NCBI GenBank assembly: GCA_947073545.1
Contig: CAMTMP010000002.1
Span: 124,001-188,000, forward strand
DNA: 64,000 bases
Source of the DNA: an uncultured bacterium
GTDB taxonomy: Bacteria; Bacillota; Clostridia; Lachnospirales; Lachnospiraceae
Reading direction: 5' to 3'
Shown here: one piece after another, positions 34,127-43,344 of the stretch
How the letters are laid out: every line of letters starts with the position of its first letter
How positions within the stretch are numbered: the first letter of the stretch is position 1
Translations under genes and position numbers: made by a program
Notes under the pieces: model-generated
What the model was told of the DNA's origin: nothing
Database searches by the model: none
What the model saw: the letters and a program-made list of their open reading frames with translations, nothing else

Positions 34127-35818
34127 GTGGATTCAAATACGATAGATGCCGGCCGGATGGCCAGAATGTTCCTCGCCGGAGCGAAAAATCTTGAGAGCAA
34201 AAAGGACTGGATCAATGAGTTGAACGTGTTCCCCGTGCCTGACGGCGATACGGGCACGAATATGACGATGACGATTATGGCGGCAGCCAGAGAGGTGTCC
34301 ACCCTTTACGATATGGGGGATATCGACATGGTTTCCCTGTGTAAAGCGATTTCCTCCGGGTCTCTTCGAGGGGCGAGGGGAAATTCTGGCGTCATTTTAT
34401 CACAGTTGTTCAGAGGCTTTACGAAGGGTGTGAAGGAGTGCCAGGAAATTACGGTTCCCGTACTGGCCACAGCCTTCGAAAAGGCGGTGGAGACGGCTTA
34501 CAAAGCGGTTATGAAGCCCAAGGAGGGCACCATCCTCACCGTTGCTAAGGGAGGCGCGCTCAAGGCGAGAGAGCTTGCGGACGCGGGCGTTACGGATATG
34601 GCTGAGTTTTTGGGACAGGTGATCGCCCACGCGGACGAAGTGCTTTTGCAGACGCCGGAGCTTTTGCCCGTGTTAAAGCAGGCAGGCGTTGTTGACTCTG
34701 GTGGTCAAGGGTTGATGCAGGTGATGAAAGGCGCTTACGATGCTTTTCTCGGAAAAGAGATCGACCTGACGGTGGAGAAGAATACCGTAGCGGCTTCCGG
34801 CAAAGCGGCGGGCGCGGCAGGTTATGAAGCGCAGGCGAATGCGGAAATCAAATTCGGCTACTGCACCGAGTTTATCATCATGTTAAACAAGGTGTTTAAT
34901 ATCAAGACGGAGATGGATTTTAAGGCGTATTTGGAGTCCATCGGAGATTCCATCGTAGTGGTTGCGGACGAGGACGTGGTAAAGGTGCACGTACATACCA
35001 ACGATCCCGGTCTGGCGATTCAGAAGGCATTAAAGTACGGTGCGCTCTCCAACATGAAAATTGACAATATGCGGCTGGAGCATCAGGAAAAGCTCTTCCG
35101 GATGTCCAAGCAGGAGGAAAAGCCTGTAAAAGAGGAGGATGATCTGCCGGGGCCCAAAAAGGATGTGGGCTTTATCGCGGTTTCCGTGGGAGACGGTATT
35201 GCGGAGATCTTCAAGGGTCTTGGCGTCGACTATATCATCGAGGGCGGGCAGACCATGAATCCCAGCACGGAAGATATGTTAAAAGCGATCGATAAGGTGA
35301 ACGCGGACACGATTTTCATTCTGCCGAACAACAAAAATATCATTCTGGCGGCCAATCAGGCTCAGTCCCTTGTGAAGGACAAGAAGATTGTGGTGATTCC
35401 AACAAAGACTGTCCCCCAGGGCATCACGGCGGTGATCAACTATGTGCCCGGCCTGTCTGCCGAGGAGAACGAGGAGACCATGGTTTCCGAAATGAAAGCG
35501 GTGGCCACGGGACAGGTTACCTACGCGGTGCGTGATACAAACATCGACGGGCAGGAGATCCGGCAGGGTGATTTCATGGGGCTTGGCGATCACGGTATTC
35601 TCGCCGTGGGAACGGCGATTTCCTCTGTGGCGGTCAATATGGTGGAAGCCATGATGCATGAGGAGAAGGAACTGATCAGTATCTATTACGGGGAAGAGAT
35701 CACGGAGGAGGATGCCGAAAAGCTGCGCGGCAAGATCGGGGAGAAGTATCCGGACTGCGATATTGAGCTGCAGTACGGCGGACAGCCGATTTACTATTAT
35801 ATTATTTCGGCGGAATAA
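34127..35818 (+). CDS. fakA: DAK2-domain fatty acid kinase FakA-like (YloV)
   Basis: A 563-residue protein with an N-terminal DAK2/DhaL ATP-binding domain (about 1-200; signature NVFPVPDGDTGTNMTMT with the metal-binding Asp residues, and SSGSLRGARGNSGVILSQ) and a C-terminal DegV-like region with a middle domain containing GYCTEFIIML. By homology to Staphylococcus aureus FakA it phosphorylates fatty acids carried by a FakB protein. GTG start with GAGGGAGGG upstream. A DegV/FakB-type gene lies 2.3 kb downstream (38082-38945), after recG, so both halves of the system may be here. Confidence 0.9.
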   Translation: MDSNTIDAGRMARMFLAGAKNLESKKDWINELNVFPVPDGDTGTNMTMTIMAAAREVSTLYDMGDIDMVSLCKAISSGSLRGARGNSGVILSQLFRGFTKGVKECQEITVPVLATAFEKAVETAYKAVMKPKEGTILTVAKGGALKARELADAGVTDMAEFLGQVIAHADEVLLQTPELLPVLKQAGVVDSGGQGLMQVMKGAYDAFLGKEIDLTVEKNTVAASGKAAGAAGYEAQANAEIKFGYCTEFIIMLNKVFNIKTEMDFKAYLESIGDSIVVVADEDVVKVHVHTNDPGLAIQKALKYGALSNMKIDNMRLEHQEKLFRMSKQEEKPVKEEDDLPGPKKDVGFIAVSVGDGIAEIFKGLGVDYIIEGGQTMNPSTEDMLKAIDKVNADTIFILPNNKNIILAANQAQSLVKDKKIVVIPTKTVPQGITAVINYVPGLSAEENEETMVSEMKAVATGQVTYAVRDTNIDGQEIRQGDFMGLGDHGILAVGTAISSVAVNMVEAMMHEEKELISIYYGEEITEEDAEKLRGKIGEKYPDCDIELQYGGQPIYYYIISAE

Positions 35819-35828
35819 GCGGACATTT

Positions 35829-37937
35829 ATGGATATCAGAAATTTGAAGGGCGTCGGTGAAAAAACCGCCGCCCTCTTTGAAAAATTGCATGTAGATACG
35901 ACGGAGAAGCTGGTGTCATATTATCCAAGGGACTACGAGCAGTTTTCCCTGCCGGCTGCGCTTGATGGAGCGCCTGACGGGGAGATTGCGGCGGTGGCGG
36001 GGCAGCTTTCGGGCAATGTGGCGACCAGACATGTGCGGGGGCTTTCCATCACCACCTTTGAGGCAGCCTGTGAGGGCGGCCGCCTGCATATGACCTACTT
36101 TAACATGCCCTATCTGAAAAACAGTCTGAAACGGGGGCAGACCTATATATTCAGGGGATGTCTGCACCGCAGGAAAGACCGGTATGTGATGGAGCAGGCA
36201 CGGATTTATAAGCCAGAGGAGTACGGCAGGCTGACGGACTGCATGCAGCCCCGCTATGCCACCACGAAAGGGCTGACCAACAACGCCATCACAAAGGCGG
36301 TGAGACAGGCCATCGGTCTTGTGGATCTGTCGGAGGATCCGCTTCCGGAAAAGATCCGCGTGGCGGAAGGATTTCCGGCGTTTCGTGAGGCTGTGGAACA
36401 GATGCATTTTCCATCAAGCAGAGAGGCCCTTCTGGCTGCCAGAAGCAGGCTTGTGTTTGACGAGTTTTTCCGCTTTATTCTGACGCTTCGCAGGATGCGG
36501 GAGTCTAACGAGCGGATGAAAAGCGTCCGGCCCATGATCGAGGTGGCGCAGACAGAGCGGTTGATCGAGGCTTTGCCTTACCGGCTGACGAAGGCCCAGC
36601 AGAAGGTGTGGGGCGAAATTCAGGCGGACTTAACCTCCGAATATGCCATGAACAGGCTGGTGCAGGGGGATGTGGGTTCCGGCAAGACGATTTTAGCGTT
36701 TCTCTCGCTCATCATGTGCGCGGCAAACGGGTTTCAGGGGGCAATGATGGCCCCTACGGAGGTTCTGGCCAGACAGCATTATGAGAGTCTGACGAAATTG
36801 AACCGGGAATACGGTCTGCAAATACACCCCGTGCTTTTGACCGGATCGGTCGGCGCCAAGGACAGACGGGAAATCTACGCGCGGATCGAGAGCGGAGAGG
36901 CGGATATCGTGATCGGCACCCACGCGCTGATACAGGAGAAGGTGGCCTACAAAAATCTCTCTCTCGTCATCACGGACGAGCAGCACCGTTTCGGGGTCAG
37001 ACAGCGGGAGACGCTGGCGGAGAAGGGCGGCATAAGCCAAGGTGCGGGCGGCGCAGGCCCGGATGCGGAAAACAGGTCTTCGCGGGAGGGGCAGGCCGTG
37101 CATGTGCTTGTGATGAGCGCGACGCCCATTCCGCGGACGCTGGCCATCATTCTGTACGGAGATCTGCATATTTCCGTATTGGACGAGCTGCCCGCGGACA
37201 GACTGCCCATCAAAAACTGTGTGGTGAATACGTCCTACCGGAATACCGCCTACAAATTCATAGAAAAGGAAGTGGCGCAGGGCAGTCAGGTCTATGTGAT
37301 CTGCCCCATGGTGGAGGAGGGGGAAGAACAAGAGCTGGAGGACGTGGCTTCCTACGCGAAGAAGCTAAAGAGCGCGCTTTCCCCAGAGGTCCGCGTGGAG
37401 ACGCTTCACGGCAGAATGCGCCCGGCGGAGAAAACCAGAATCATGGAGGCTTTTGCGGCACATCATATTGATGTGCTCGTGTCCACCACGGTGATCGAGG
37501 TGGGGATCAATGTGCCAAACGCCACGGTGATGGTTGTGGAGAACGCGGAGCGGTTCGGGCTGGCGCAGCTTCACCAGCTCAGAGGCCGTGTGGGCCGCGG
37601 TGACAAGCAGTCCTACTGTATCTTTATCAGCAAATCGGAGCGTCCGGAAACCATGGAACGGTTAAAGATTCTGAACGAATCCAACGACGGTTTCTATATC
37701 GCAGGCAAAGATCTGGCCCTCCGGGGGCCGGGAGACCTGTTCGGAATCAGACAGAGCGGGGATTTACAATTTGCGCTGGGCGATATTTACCGGGACGCGG
37801 CAGTTCTGAAAAGCGCAAGCGACTGGGCGGACAAGGTGATTGCCGAGGATGAGGCTCTTGCAGGGGAAGCATATGCGGCACTTAAGAGATCGTTGACTCT
37901 GCAGGGGACAAATGAGGTTGACTTTAGGAGTATCTGA
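35829..37937 (+). CDS. recG: ATP-dependent DNA helicase RecG
   Basis: A 702-residue monomeric helicase that reverses stalled forks and processes recombination intermediates. N-terminal wedge/OB domain (about 50-160), then helicase domain with Walker A QGDVGSGKTIL, DEQH motif II, SATPIPRTLA motif III and the C-terminal QLHQLRGRVGRGDKQSYC motif. The ATG at 35829 comes 10 bases after the fakA stop. An insertion of about 20 Gly/Ala-rich residues (SQGAGGAGPDAENRS) lies between motif II and motif III and is unusual. The ribosome binding site is weak, so translation may be partly coupled to fakA. Confidence 0.95.
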   Translation: MDIRNLKGVGEKTAALFEKLHVDTTEKLVSYYPRDYEQFSLPAALDGAPDGEIAAVAGQLSGNVATRHVRGLSITTFEAACEGGRLHMTYFNMPYLKNSLKRGQTYIFRGCLHRRKDRYVMEQARIYKPEEYGRLTDCMQPRYATTKGLTNNAITKAVRQAIGLVDLSEDPLPEKIRVAEGFPAFREAVEQMHFPSSREALLAARSRLVFDEFFRFILTLRRMRESNERMKSVRPMIEVAQTERLIEALPYRLTKAQQKVWGEIQADLTSEYAMNRLVQGDVGSGKTILAFLSLIMCAANGFQGAMMAPTEVLARQHYESLTKLNREYGLQIHPVLLTGSVGAKDRREIYARIESGEADIVIGTHALIQEKVAYKNLSLVITDEQHRFGVRQRETLAEKGGISQGAGGAGPDAENRSSREGQAVHVLVMSATPIPRTLAIILYGDLHISVLDELPADRLPIKNCVVNTSYRNTAYKFIEKEVAQGSQVYVICPMVEEGEEQELEDVASYAKKLKSALSPEVRVETLHGRMRPAEKTRIMEAFAAHHIDVLVSTTVIEVGINVPNATVMVVENAERFGLAQLHQLRGRVGRGDKQSYCIFISKSERPETMERLKILNESNDGFYIAGKDLALRGPGDLFGIRQSGDLQFALGDIYRDAAVLKSASDWADKVIAEDEALAGEAYAALKRSLTLQGTNEVDFRSI

Positions 37938-37968
37938 CGGTAAACTGAGGGAGAACAAAGCGAGAACA

Positions 37969-38060
37969 AAGTAAGAAGTACTTCTAAGACTCGGCAGTAT
38001 AGACTGCCTCGCCAAGAAGTACTAAGTCTTACTTGAGAGAATGCAAAAAGCAGCATTCTC
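37969..38060 (+). repeat. Structured intergenic element E2 (family B)
   Basis: Outer helix AAGTAAGA (37969-37976) with TCTTACTT (38027-38034), inner helix GTACTTCT with AGAAGTAC (37978-37985 with 38015-38022), one arm GGCAG/CTGCC, and then a separate hairpin GAGAATGC/GCATTCTC (38037-38060). It is homologous to E4 before mreD, with compensated differences. It ends 21 bases before the degV start. Confidence 0.8.
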
Positions 38061-38081
38061 CGAAATGGAAAGAGGATGATT

Positions 38082-38945
38082 ATGGGTAAAAAAATTGCAG
38101 TAGTGACGGACAGTAACAGCGGCATTACGCAGTCTCAGGCGAAGGAGATGGGGCTTTATGTACTGCCCATGCCGTTTATGATCAATGAGGAGACTTTTTT
38201 CGAGGATATCACGCTGACACAGGCGCAGTTTTATGAACGGCTTGCCGAGAATGCGGACGTGATTACGAGCCAGCCAAGCCCGGAAGCGGTGATGAAGCTG
38301 TGGGACGAACTGCTCGAGACATATGATGAGATCGTGCATATCCCGATGTCCAGCGGCCTTAGCGGCTCCTGCCAGAGCGCGCGTATGCTTTCGGAAAATT
38401 ATGACGGCAGGGTGCAGGTGGTAAACAACCAGCGGATCTCCGTGACACAGAGACAGTCGGCGCTCGACGCCCTTGTCCTGATCGAGCGGGGGATGGACGC
38501 GGCGGCAGTCCGGGAGTTTTTGGAAGACGATAAGTTCAACTCCAGCATTTATATCATGCTGGACACGTTGTATTATCTGAAAAAGGGCGGCAGGATCACG
38601 CCTGCGGCGGCGGCTCTCGGAACGATTCTGCGCTTGAAGCCCGTTTTGCAGATTCAGGGGGAGAAGCTGGATGCTTTTGCCAAGGCGAGAACGGTCTCGC
38701 AGGGAAAGACGATTATGATCAACGCGATCAAGGCGGACATGGAAAAGCGTTTCGGCGGCGTTTCGGCGGACAAAATCTGGCTGCAGATTGCATACACCTA
38801 TGACAGAGAGGCGGCGGGGCAGTTTAAGGAGCAGGTGCTTGAGGCATTTCCGGGCTTTGACGTGCATATGGACCCGCTTTCCTTGAGCATCGCCTGTCAT
38901 ATAGGACCCGGTTCTCTGGCGCTTGCCTGCGCAAAGAAAATCTAA
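38082..38945 (+). CDS. DegV family fatty-acid-binding protein (FakB-like)
   Basis: A 287-residue DegV protein with the family start IAVVTDSNSGIT, the lipid-contacting segment ITSQPSPEAVMKLW and IPMSSGLSGSCQSARM, and GGRITPAAAALGTILRLKP. DegV/FakB proteins hold a fatty acid for phosphorylation by FakA. The ATG at 38082 is chosen (GGAAAGAGG six bases upstream) over 38076. It follows recG and element E2, and a FakA-type gene lies nearby, which supports a fatty acid kinase role. The fatty acid preference cannot be read. Confidence 0.9.
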   Translation: MGKKIAVVTDSNSGITQSQAKEMGLYVLPMPFMINEETFFEDITLTQAQFYERLAENADVITSQPSPEAVMKLWDELLETYDEIVHIPMSSGLSGSCQSARMLSENYDGRVQVVNNQRISVTQRQSALDALVLIERGMDAAAVREFLEDDKFNSSIYIMLDTLYYLKKGGRITPAAAALGTILRLKPVLQIQGEKLDAFAKARTVSQGKTIMINAIKADMEKRFGGVSADKIWLQIAYTYDREAAGQFKEQVLEAFPGFDVHMDPLSLSIACHIGPGSLALACAKKI

Positions 38946-38975
38946 AACATATGCAGAAAAGGGGAATTACAAAAA

Positions 38976-40451
38976 TTGTCAAATGAAAACGAAATGGAAC
39001 TGGAGCAACAAAAGAAATATACGGAAAATTGTCAGATTTATGTAAAGGCTTTTCGGTTGGAACACGGACGTGTTCCGAAAGCCTGCGTGGTGACTTTCGG
39101 CTGCCAGATGAACGCCAGGGATTCCGAAAAACTGTCAGGCGTTTTGGAAAAGGCGGGCTATGAGCTGACAGATGCGGAGGAAGAGGCGGATTTTGTCCTT
39201 TACAATACCTGCACCGTGCGGGATAACGCCAACCAGCGGGTTTACGGGCGGCTCGGTTACTTAAACAGTCTGAAAAAAAAGAAACCGCACTTAAAAATCG
39301 CACTCTGCGGCTGTATGATGCAGGAGCAGTCTGTGATCGAAAAGATAAAGAAAAGCTATCGGTTTGTAGATCTGGTCTTCGGCACCCACAACATTTTTCA
39401 GTTTGCGAAGCTTCTTTCAGAGACGCTTTCGTCCGGAAATATGGTTGTGGATATTTGGGAGAAGACAGATAAAATTATAGAAAATCTGCCGGTAAAACGC
39501 AAATACAGCTATAAGTCCGGCGTTAACATTATGTTTGGCTGCAATAATTTTTGCAGCTATTGTATCGTGCCCTATGTGCGCGGGCGGGAGAGAAGCAGGG
39601 AGCCAAAGGATATTCTGGAAGAGATTGAGACGCTGGTGGAGGACGGCGTAGTGGAAGTCATGCTGCTTGGGCAGAACGTCAACTCTTACGGGAAAAATTT
39701 GGAAAATCCCATGTCCTTTGCAGAGCTGCTGCAAGAGGTGGAAAAGATAGAGGGACTGCGGCGCATCCGTTTTATGACCTCCCACCCCAAGGATCTGTCG
39801 GACGATCTGATCGAGGTGATGCGGCATTCCGCAAAGATATGCCGTCATCTGCATCTGCCCCTGCAGGCGGGGTCTGACCGCATATTGCAGGCCATGAACA
39901 GGCGCTACACGAAGGCACAGTATTTGGCGCTTGCAGATAAACTGAAAACAGCCATTCCCGACATCTCGATTACTACGGATCTGATTGTCGGTTTTCCGGG
40001 AGAAACGCCCGAGGATGTGGAAGAGACAATTGACGTGGTGAAAAAAGTACAGTTTGACAATGCCTTTACGTTTATCTACTCTCCTAGGACAGGCACGCCT
40101 GCGGCAGCCATGGAGAATCAGGTGCCGGAGAAGACCGTGCACGAGGGATTCGACAAGCTGCTTGCCGTGGTACAGGAGACGGCAAAGGAGCGGGCTTCGC
40201 TCTTGCAGGGAAGGGTGATGGAGGCCCTTGTGGAGGAAGTGAACGAACAGGACCCTGCATTCGTCACCGGGCGGCTTGGCAACAACATGCTGGTACACTT
40301 TAAGGCGGATAAGAGGCTTGTGGGCAAACTTGTCATGGTGGCGCTGGACACCTGTCATGGCTTCTACTATACGGGACGAATGGTTGACTGGTTAGGTCAA
40401 ACCAAGCATACGAGATTAGGAAAGATGGTTGATAACCAATGGCTGAACTGA
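38976..40451 (+). CDS. miaB: tRNA-2-methylthio-N6-dimethylallyladenosine synthase MiaB
   Basis: Radical-SAM methylthiotransferase acting on A37 of tRNAs, after the isopentenyl group is added by MiaA (also in this window). It has 491 residues from a TTG start, with AGGGG about 15 bases upstream. The N-terminal Fe-S domain carries TFGCQMNARDSEKLSG, YNTCTVRDNAN and LCGCMMQEQS, three conserved Cys; the radical-SAM CxxxCxxC lies in FGCNNFCSYCIVP (about residue 188); a TRAM domain ends the protein. Its last 13 bases overlap the mutS start, so translation is probably coupled. The C-terminus runs about 15 residues past the usual end. Confidence 0.95.
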   Translation: MSNENEMELEQQKKYTENCQIYVKAFRLEHGRVPKACVVTFGCQMNARDSEKLSGVLEKAGYELTDAEEEADFVLYNTCTVRDNANQRVYGRLGYLNSLKKKKPHLKIALCGCMMQEQSVIEKIKKSYRFVDLVFGTHNIFQFAKLLSETLSSGNMVVDIWEKTDKIIENLPVKRKYSYKSGVNIMFGCNNFCSYCIVPYVRGRERSREPKDILEEIETLVEDGVVEVMLLGQNVNSYGKNLENPMSFAELLQEVEKIEGLRRIRFMTSHPKDLSDDLIEVMRHSAKICRHLHLPLQAGSDRILQAMNRRYTKAQYLALADKLKTAIPDISITTDLIVGFPGETPEDVEETIDVVKKVQFDNAFTFIYSPRTGTPAAAMENQVPEKTVHEGFDKLLAVVQETAKERASLLQGRVMEALVEEVNEQDPAFVTGRLGNNMLVHFKADKRLVGKLVMVALDTCHGFYYTGRMVDWLGQTKHTRLGKMVDNQWLN

Positions 40452-43090
40452 CACCTATGATGCAGCAATACCTGGATACGAAGAAGGAGTATCAGGACTG
40501 CATTTTATTTTATAGACTAGGGGATTTTTACGAAATGTTTTTTGAGGACGCGCTGACGGCCTCAAAGGAACTGGAAATTACGCTGACGGGAAAAAGCTGC
40601 GGGCAGGAAGAGCGCGCGCCTATGTGCGGCGTTCCTTATCACGCGGTAGACAGTTATCTGAATAAGCTGGTATCCAAAGGATATAAGGTGGCGATCTGCG
40701 AGCAGGTGGAGGACCCCAAAAACGCGAAAGGCATCGTGAAGCGGGAAGTGATCCGGGTGGTCACGCCGGGTACGAACCTGAATATTCAGGCTTTGGATGA
40801 CAACAAGAACAATTATCTGCTCTGCGTCACTTATTTCCCCGGAAAGATCGGGCTTTCGGTGGCGGATGTGACCACCGGGGATTACTATCTGACAGAGGTG
40901 GAGGACATCCGAAAACTTCAGGATGAAATCAACAAATACGCGCCCTCGGAGGTAATCTGCAACGAGCAGTTTTTTGTCAGCGGTTACGATATCGAGGATT
41001 TAAAAAGCAGACTGAACGTGTCTGTTTATTCTCTGTCCCCTCATTATTTTGACGAGGAAGGCTGTAAAAAGACGCTGATGCGGCATTTCCGGGTGAATAC
41101 GCTGGGAGGACTCGGCATAGAGGACTTTCCCGCGGGAATGACGGCGGCGGGGGCGCTGCTTTTATACCTCTACGAGACGCAGAAGACTTCGCTTTCCCAT
41201 TTTACCCATATTTATCCGTACCTGAGCAGCAAGTACATGCTTTTGGACAGCTCCACAAGACGGAATCTGGAACTGATTGAGACGCTTCGTGAGAAACAGA
41301 AAAAAGGGTCTCTTCTGGGTGTGCTCGACCGCACGAAAACGGCCCTTGGCGGACGGCTTCTGCGCAAGTACATAGAACAGCCCCTGATTGACAGGGAGCG
41401 GATTCAAAAGCGGCTTGACGCGGTGGAGGAACTGTGTGGGCGAAGCGTTGACAGAGAGGAACTGCGGGAGTATCTGCACACCATTTACGATCTGGAGCGG
41501 CTTCTTGGCAAAGTGAGCTACAAAACGGCGAATCCCAGAGATTTGATTGCGCTGCGCAACTCTCTGGCAATGCTGCCTTCCCTGCGGACGGTGCTGGCCG
41601 ATTTTGAGACGTCTCTTCTTCGGGAGATACGGGAAAATATGGACCCGCTGCAGGATATCCACAAACTGATCGACGACGCGATTACGGAGGAACCGCCCAT
41701 TGCCGTCAAGGAGGGCGGTATTATCAGAGAGGGATTTAACGAGACGATCGATTCCCTGAAAAAGGCAAAGACCGACGGGAAAAAGTGGCTGGCGGAATTG
41801 GAGGAGGAAGACAGAGAGCGCACGGGCATCAAAAACCTGCGCATCAAGTACAATAAGGTCTTCGGCTATTATTTTGAGGTGACCAATTCCTACCGGGATC
41901 AGGTGCCGGAGGACTATGTGCGCAAGCAGACGCTTGCCAATGCGGAGCGGTACACGACGCCCAGATTGAAAGAGCTGGAGGATTCTATCCTGAATGCGGA
42001 GGATAAGCTCTTTACGCTGGAGTACGACCTGTTTTGTGAGATCAGAGAGGCCATAGCAGGGGAGGTGGAGCGGATTCAGAAAACCGCCCGGGCCGTGGCG
42101 AAGCTTGATGTGTTTACGTCTTTGGCCTTTGTGGCGGAACAGAACCACTATGTACGCCCGGCGCTCAATGAAAAAGGCGTGATCGATATCAGAGAAGGAC
42201 GGCATCCCGTGGTGGAGCAGATGATCCAGAACGATATGTTTATCGCAAACGACACCAGACTGGATGACAAAAAGCACTGTATCTCGGTCATTACAGGCCC
42301 GAATATGGCGGGAAAGTCCACCTATATGCGGCAGGTGGCGCTGATCGTGCTGATGACTCAGATTGGCTCCTTTGTGCCCGCAAAAAGGGCGGATATCGGC
42401 ATTGTGGACCGGATATTTACGAGGGTGGGCGCCTCCGACGATCTGGCCAGCGGCCAGTCCACTTTCATGGTGGAGATGAACGAGGTGGCCAATATCCTTC
42501 GGAATGCCACGCCGAACAGCCTGCTGGTGCTCGACGAGATCGGGCGCGGCACATCCACTTTCGACGGCCTTAGTATCGCGTGGGCAGTGATCGAGCACAT
42601 CAGCAACAGGCGGATTCTCGGGGCGAAGACACTGTTTGCCACCCATTACCACGAGCTGACCGAGCTGGAAGGCAAGATGGACAATGTAAACAACTACTGC
42701 ATCGCGGTCAAGGAGAAGGGGGACGACATCGTTTTTCTCCGGAAGATTGTGAAGGGCGGCGCAGATAAGAGCTATGGTATTCAGGTGGCGAAGCTGGCCG
42801 GGGTGCCGGATATGGTCATCGACCGGGCCAAGGAGATCGTGGAGCAGCTAAGCGACAACGACATCACCGAGAAGGTGCAGAGCATAGAGATCGACCGGGG
42901 AAAGAGCGAGAAGAAAAAGCCCGTCAAGTACGACGAGGTGGATCTGGAGCAGATTTCCCTGTTTGACACGGTGAAGGATGAGGACGTGATCAAGGAGCTT
43001 AAGGAGATTGATGTGAGTAACCTGACGCCGATGGATGCGCTGAATACATTGTACCGATTACAAAACAGGTTGAAAAATCGGTGGGGATAA
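40439..43090 (+). CDS. mutS: DNA mismatch repair protein MutS
   Basis: An 883-residue mismatch recognition ATPase. The mismatch-wedge Phe-x-Glu motif is in LGDFYEMFFED (about 28-38), and the ATPase has GPNMAGKSTYMRQ, Walker B LLVLDEIGRGTSTFDG and THYHELTEL. The C-terminal helix-turn-helix ends in LNTLYRLQNRLK, typical of MutS1. It overlaps miaB by 13 bases and is followed by mutL after an intergenic element. miaB-mutS-mutL-miaA is a conserved Clostridia cluster, and mismatch repair here appears complete, with an endonuclease-type MutL. Confidence 0.97.
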   Translation: MAELTPMMQQYLDTKKEYQDCILFYRLGDFYEMFFEDALTASKELEITLTGKSCGQEERAPMCGVPYHAVDSYLNKLVSKGYKVAICEQVEDPKNAKGIVKREVIRVVTPGTNLNIQALDDNKNNYLLCVTYFPGKIGLSVADVTTGDYYLTEVEDIRKLQDEINKYAPSEVICNEQFFVSGYDIEDLKSRLNVSVYSLSPHYFDEEGCKKTLMRHFRVNTLGGLGIEDFPAGMTAAGALLLYLYETQKTSLSHFTHIYPYLSSKYMLLDSSTRRNLELIETLREKQKKGSLLGVLDRTKTALGGRLLRKYIEQPLIDRERIQKRLDAVEELCGRSVDREELREYLHTIYDLERLLGKVSYKTANPRDLIALRNSLAMLPSLRTVLADFETSLLREIRENMDPLQDIHKLIDDAITEEPPIAVKEGGIIREGFNETIDSLKKAKTDGKKWLAELEEEDRERTGIKNLRIKYNKVFGYYFEVTNSYRDQVPEDYVRKQTLANAERYTTPRLKELEDSILNAEDKLFTLEYDLFCEIREAIAGEVERIQKTARAVAKLDVFTSLAFVAEQNHYVRPALNEKGVIDIREGRHPVVEQMIQNDMFIANDTRLDDKKHCISVITGPNMAGKSTYMRQVALIVLMTQIGSFVPAKRADIGIVDRIFTRVGASDDLASGQSTFMVEMNEVANILRNATPNSLLVLDEIGRGTSTFDGLSIAWAVIEHISNRRILGAKTLFATHYHELTELEGKMDNVNNYCIAVKEKGDDIVFLRKIVKGGADKSYGIQVAKLAGVPDMVIDRAKEIVEQLSDNDITEKVQSIEIDRGKSEKKKPVKYDEVDLEQISLFDTVKDEDVIKELKEIDVSNLTPMDALNTLYRLQNRLKNRWG

Positions 43091-43119
43091 GAAAGGCGAA
43101 ACCTAATTATATGTATCGA

Positions 43120-43276
43120 AATTGTACAAATGAATAATCAACACAGACGCGCTTGCGCTCCGTTCCAGCCGTAACAGCGCTAAACTCGAAAGTACCGCGT
43201 TAAGCGCTGACAGTTTTAATCCGAAAGATTTAAACACTTTTCAAGGGTCTGCTTATGATTATCCATTTGCACAATT
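43120..43276 (+). repeat. Structured intergenic element E3 between mutS and mutL
   Basis: A 157-bp element bounded by an imperfect inverted repeat of about 29 bases: left arm starting AATTGTACAAATGAATAATC (43120) and right arm ending ATTATCCATTTGCACAATT (43276), plus CAGAC/GTCTG. Inside are GCGCttGCGC, CAGCGC/GCGCTG (43175-43180 with 43204-43209) and AATC/GATT near 43220. It fills nearly the whole gap and shares GTCTGCTTAT with E8. Confidence 0.65.
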
Positions 43277-43344
43277 AATACAGTGTGTTGAGAGGTTTCG
43301 CAATTTCATGTACCGCTTTAGAATACTGTGAGGAAAAGGAAACC

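Noticed and set aside
41162..42652. Long open frame antisense to mutS (496 codons)
   Set aside because: It lies opposite a fully conserved mutS frame, encodes a His/Arg-rich product typical of antisense frames in this composition, and has no ribosome binding site or homology.
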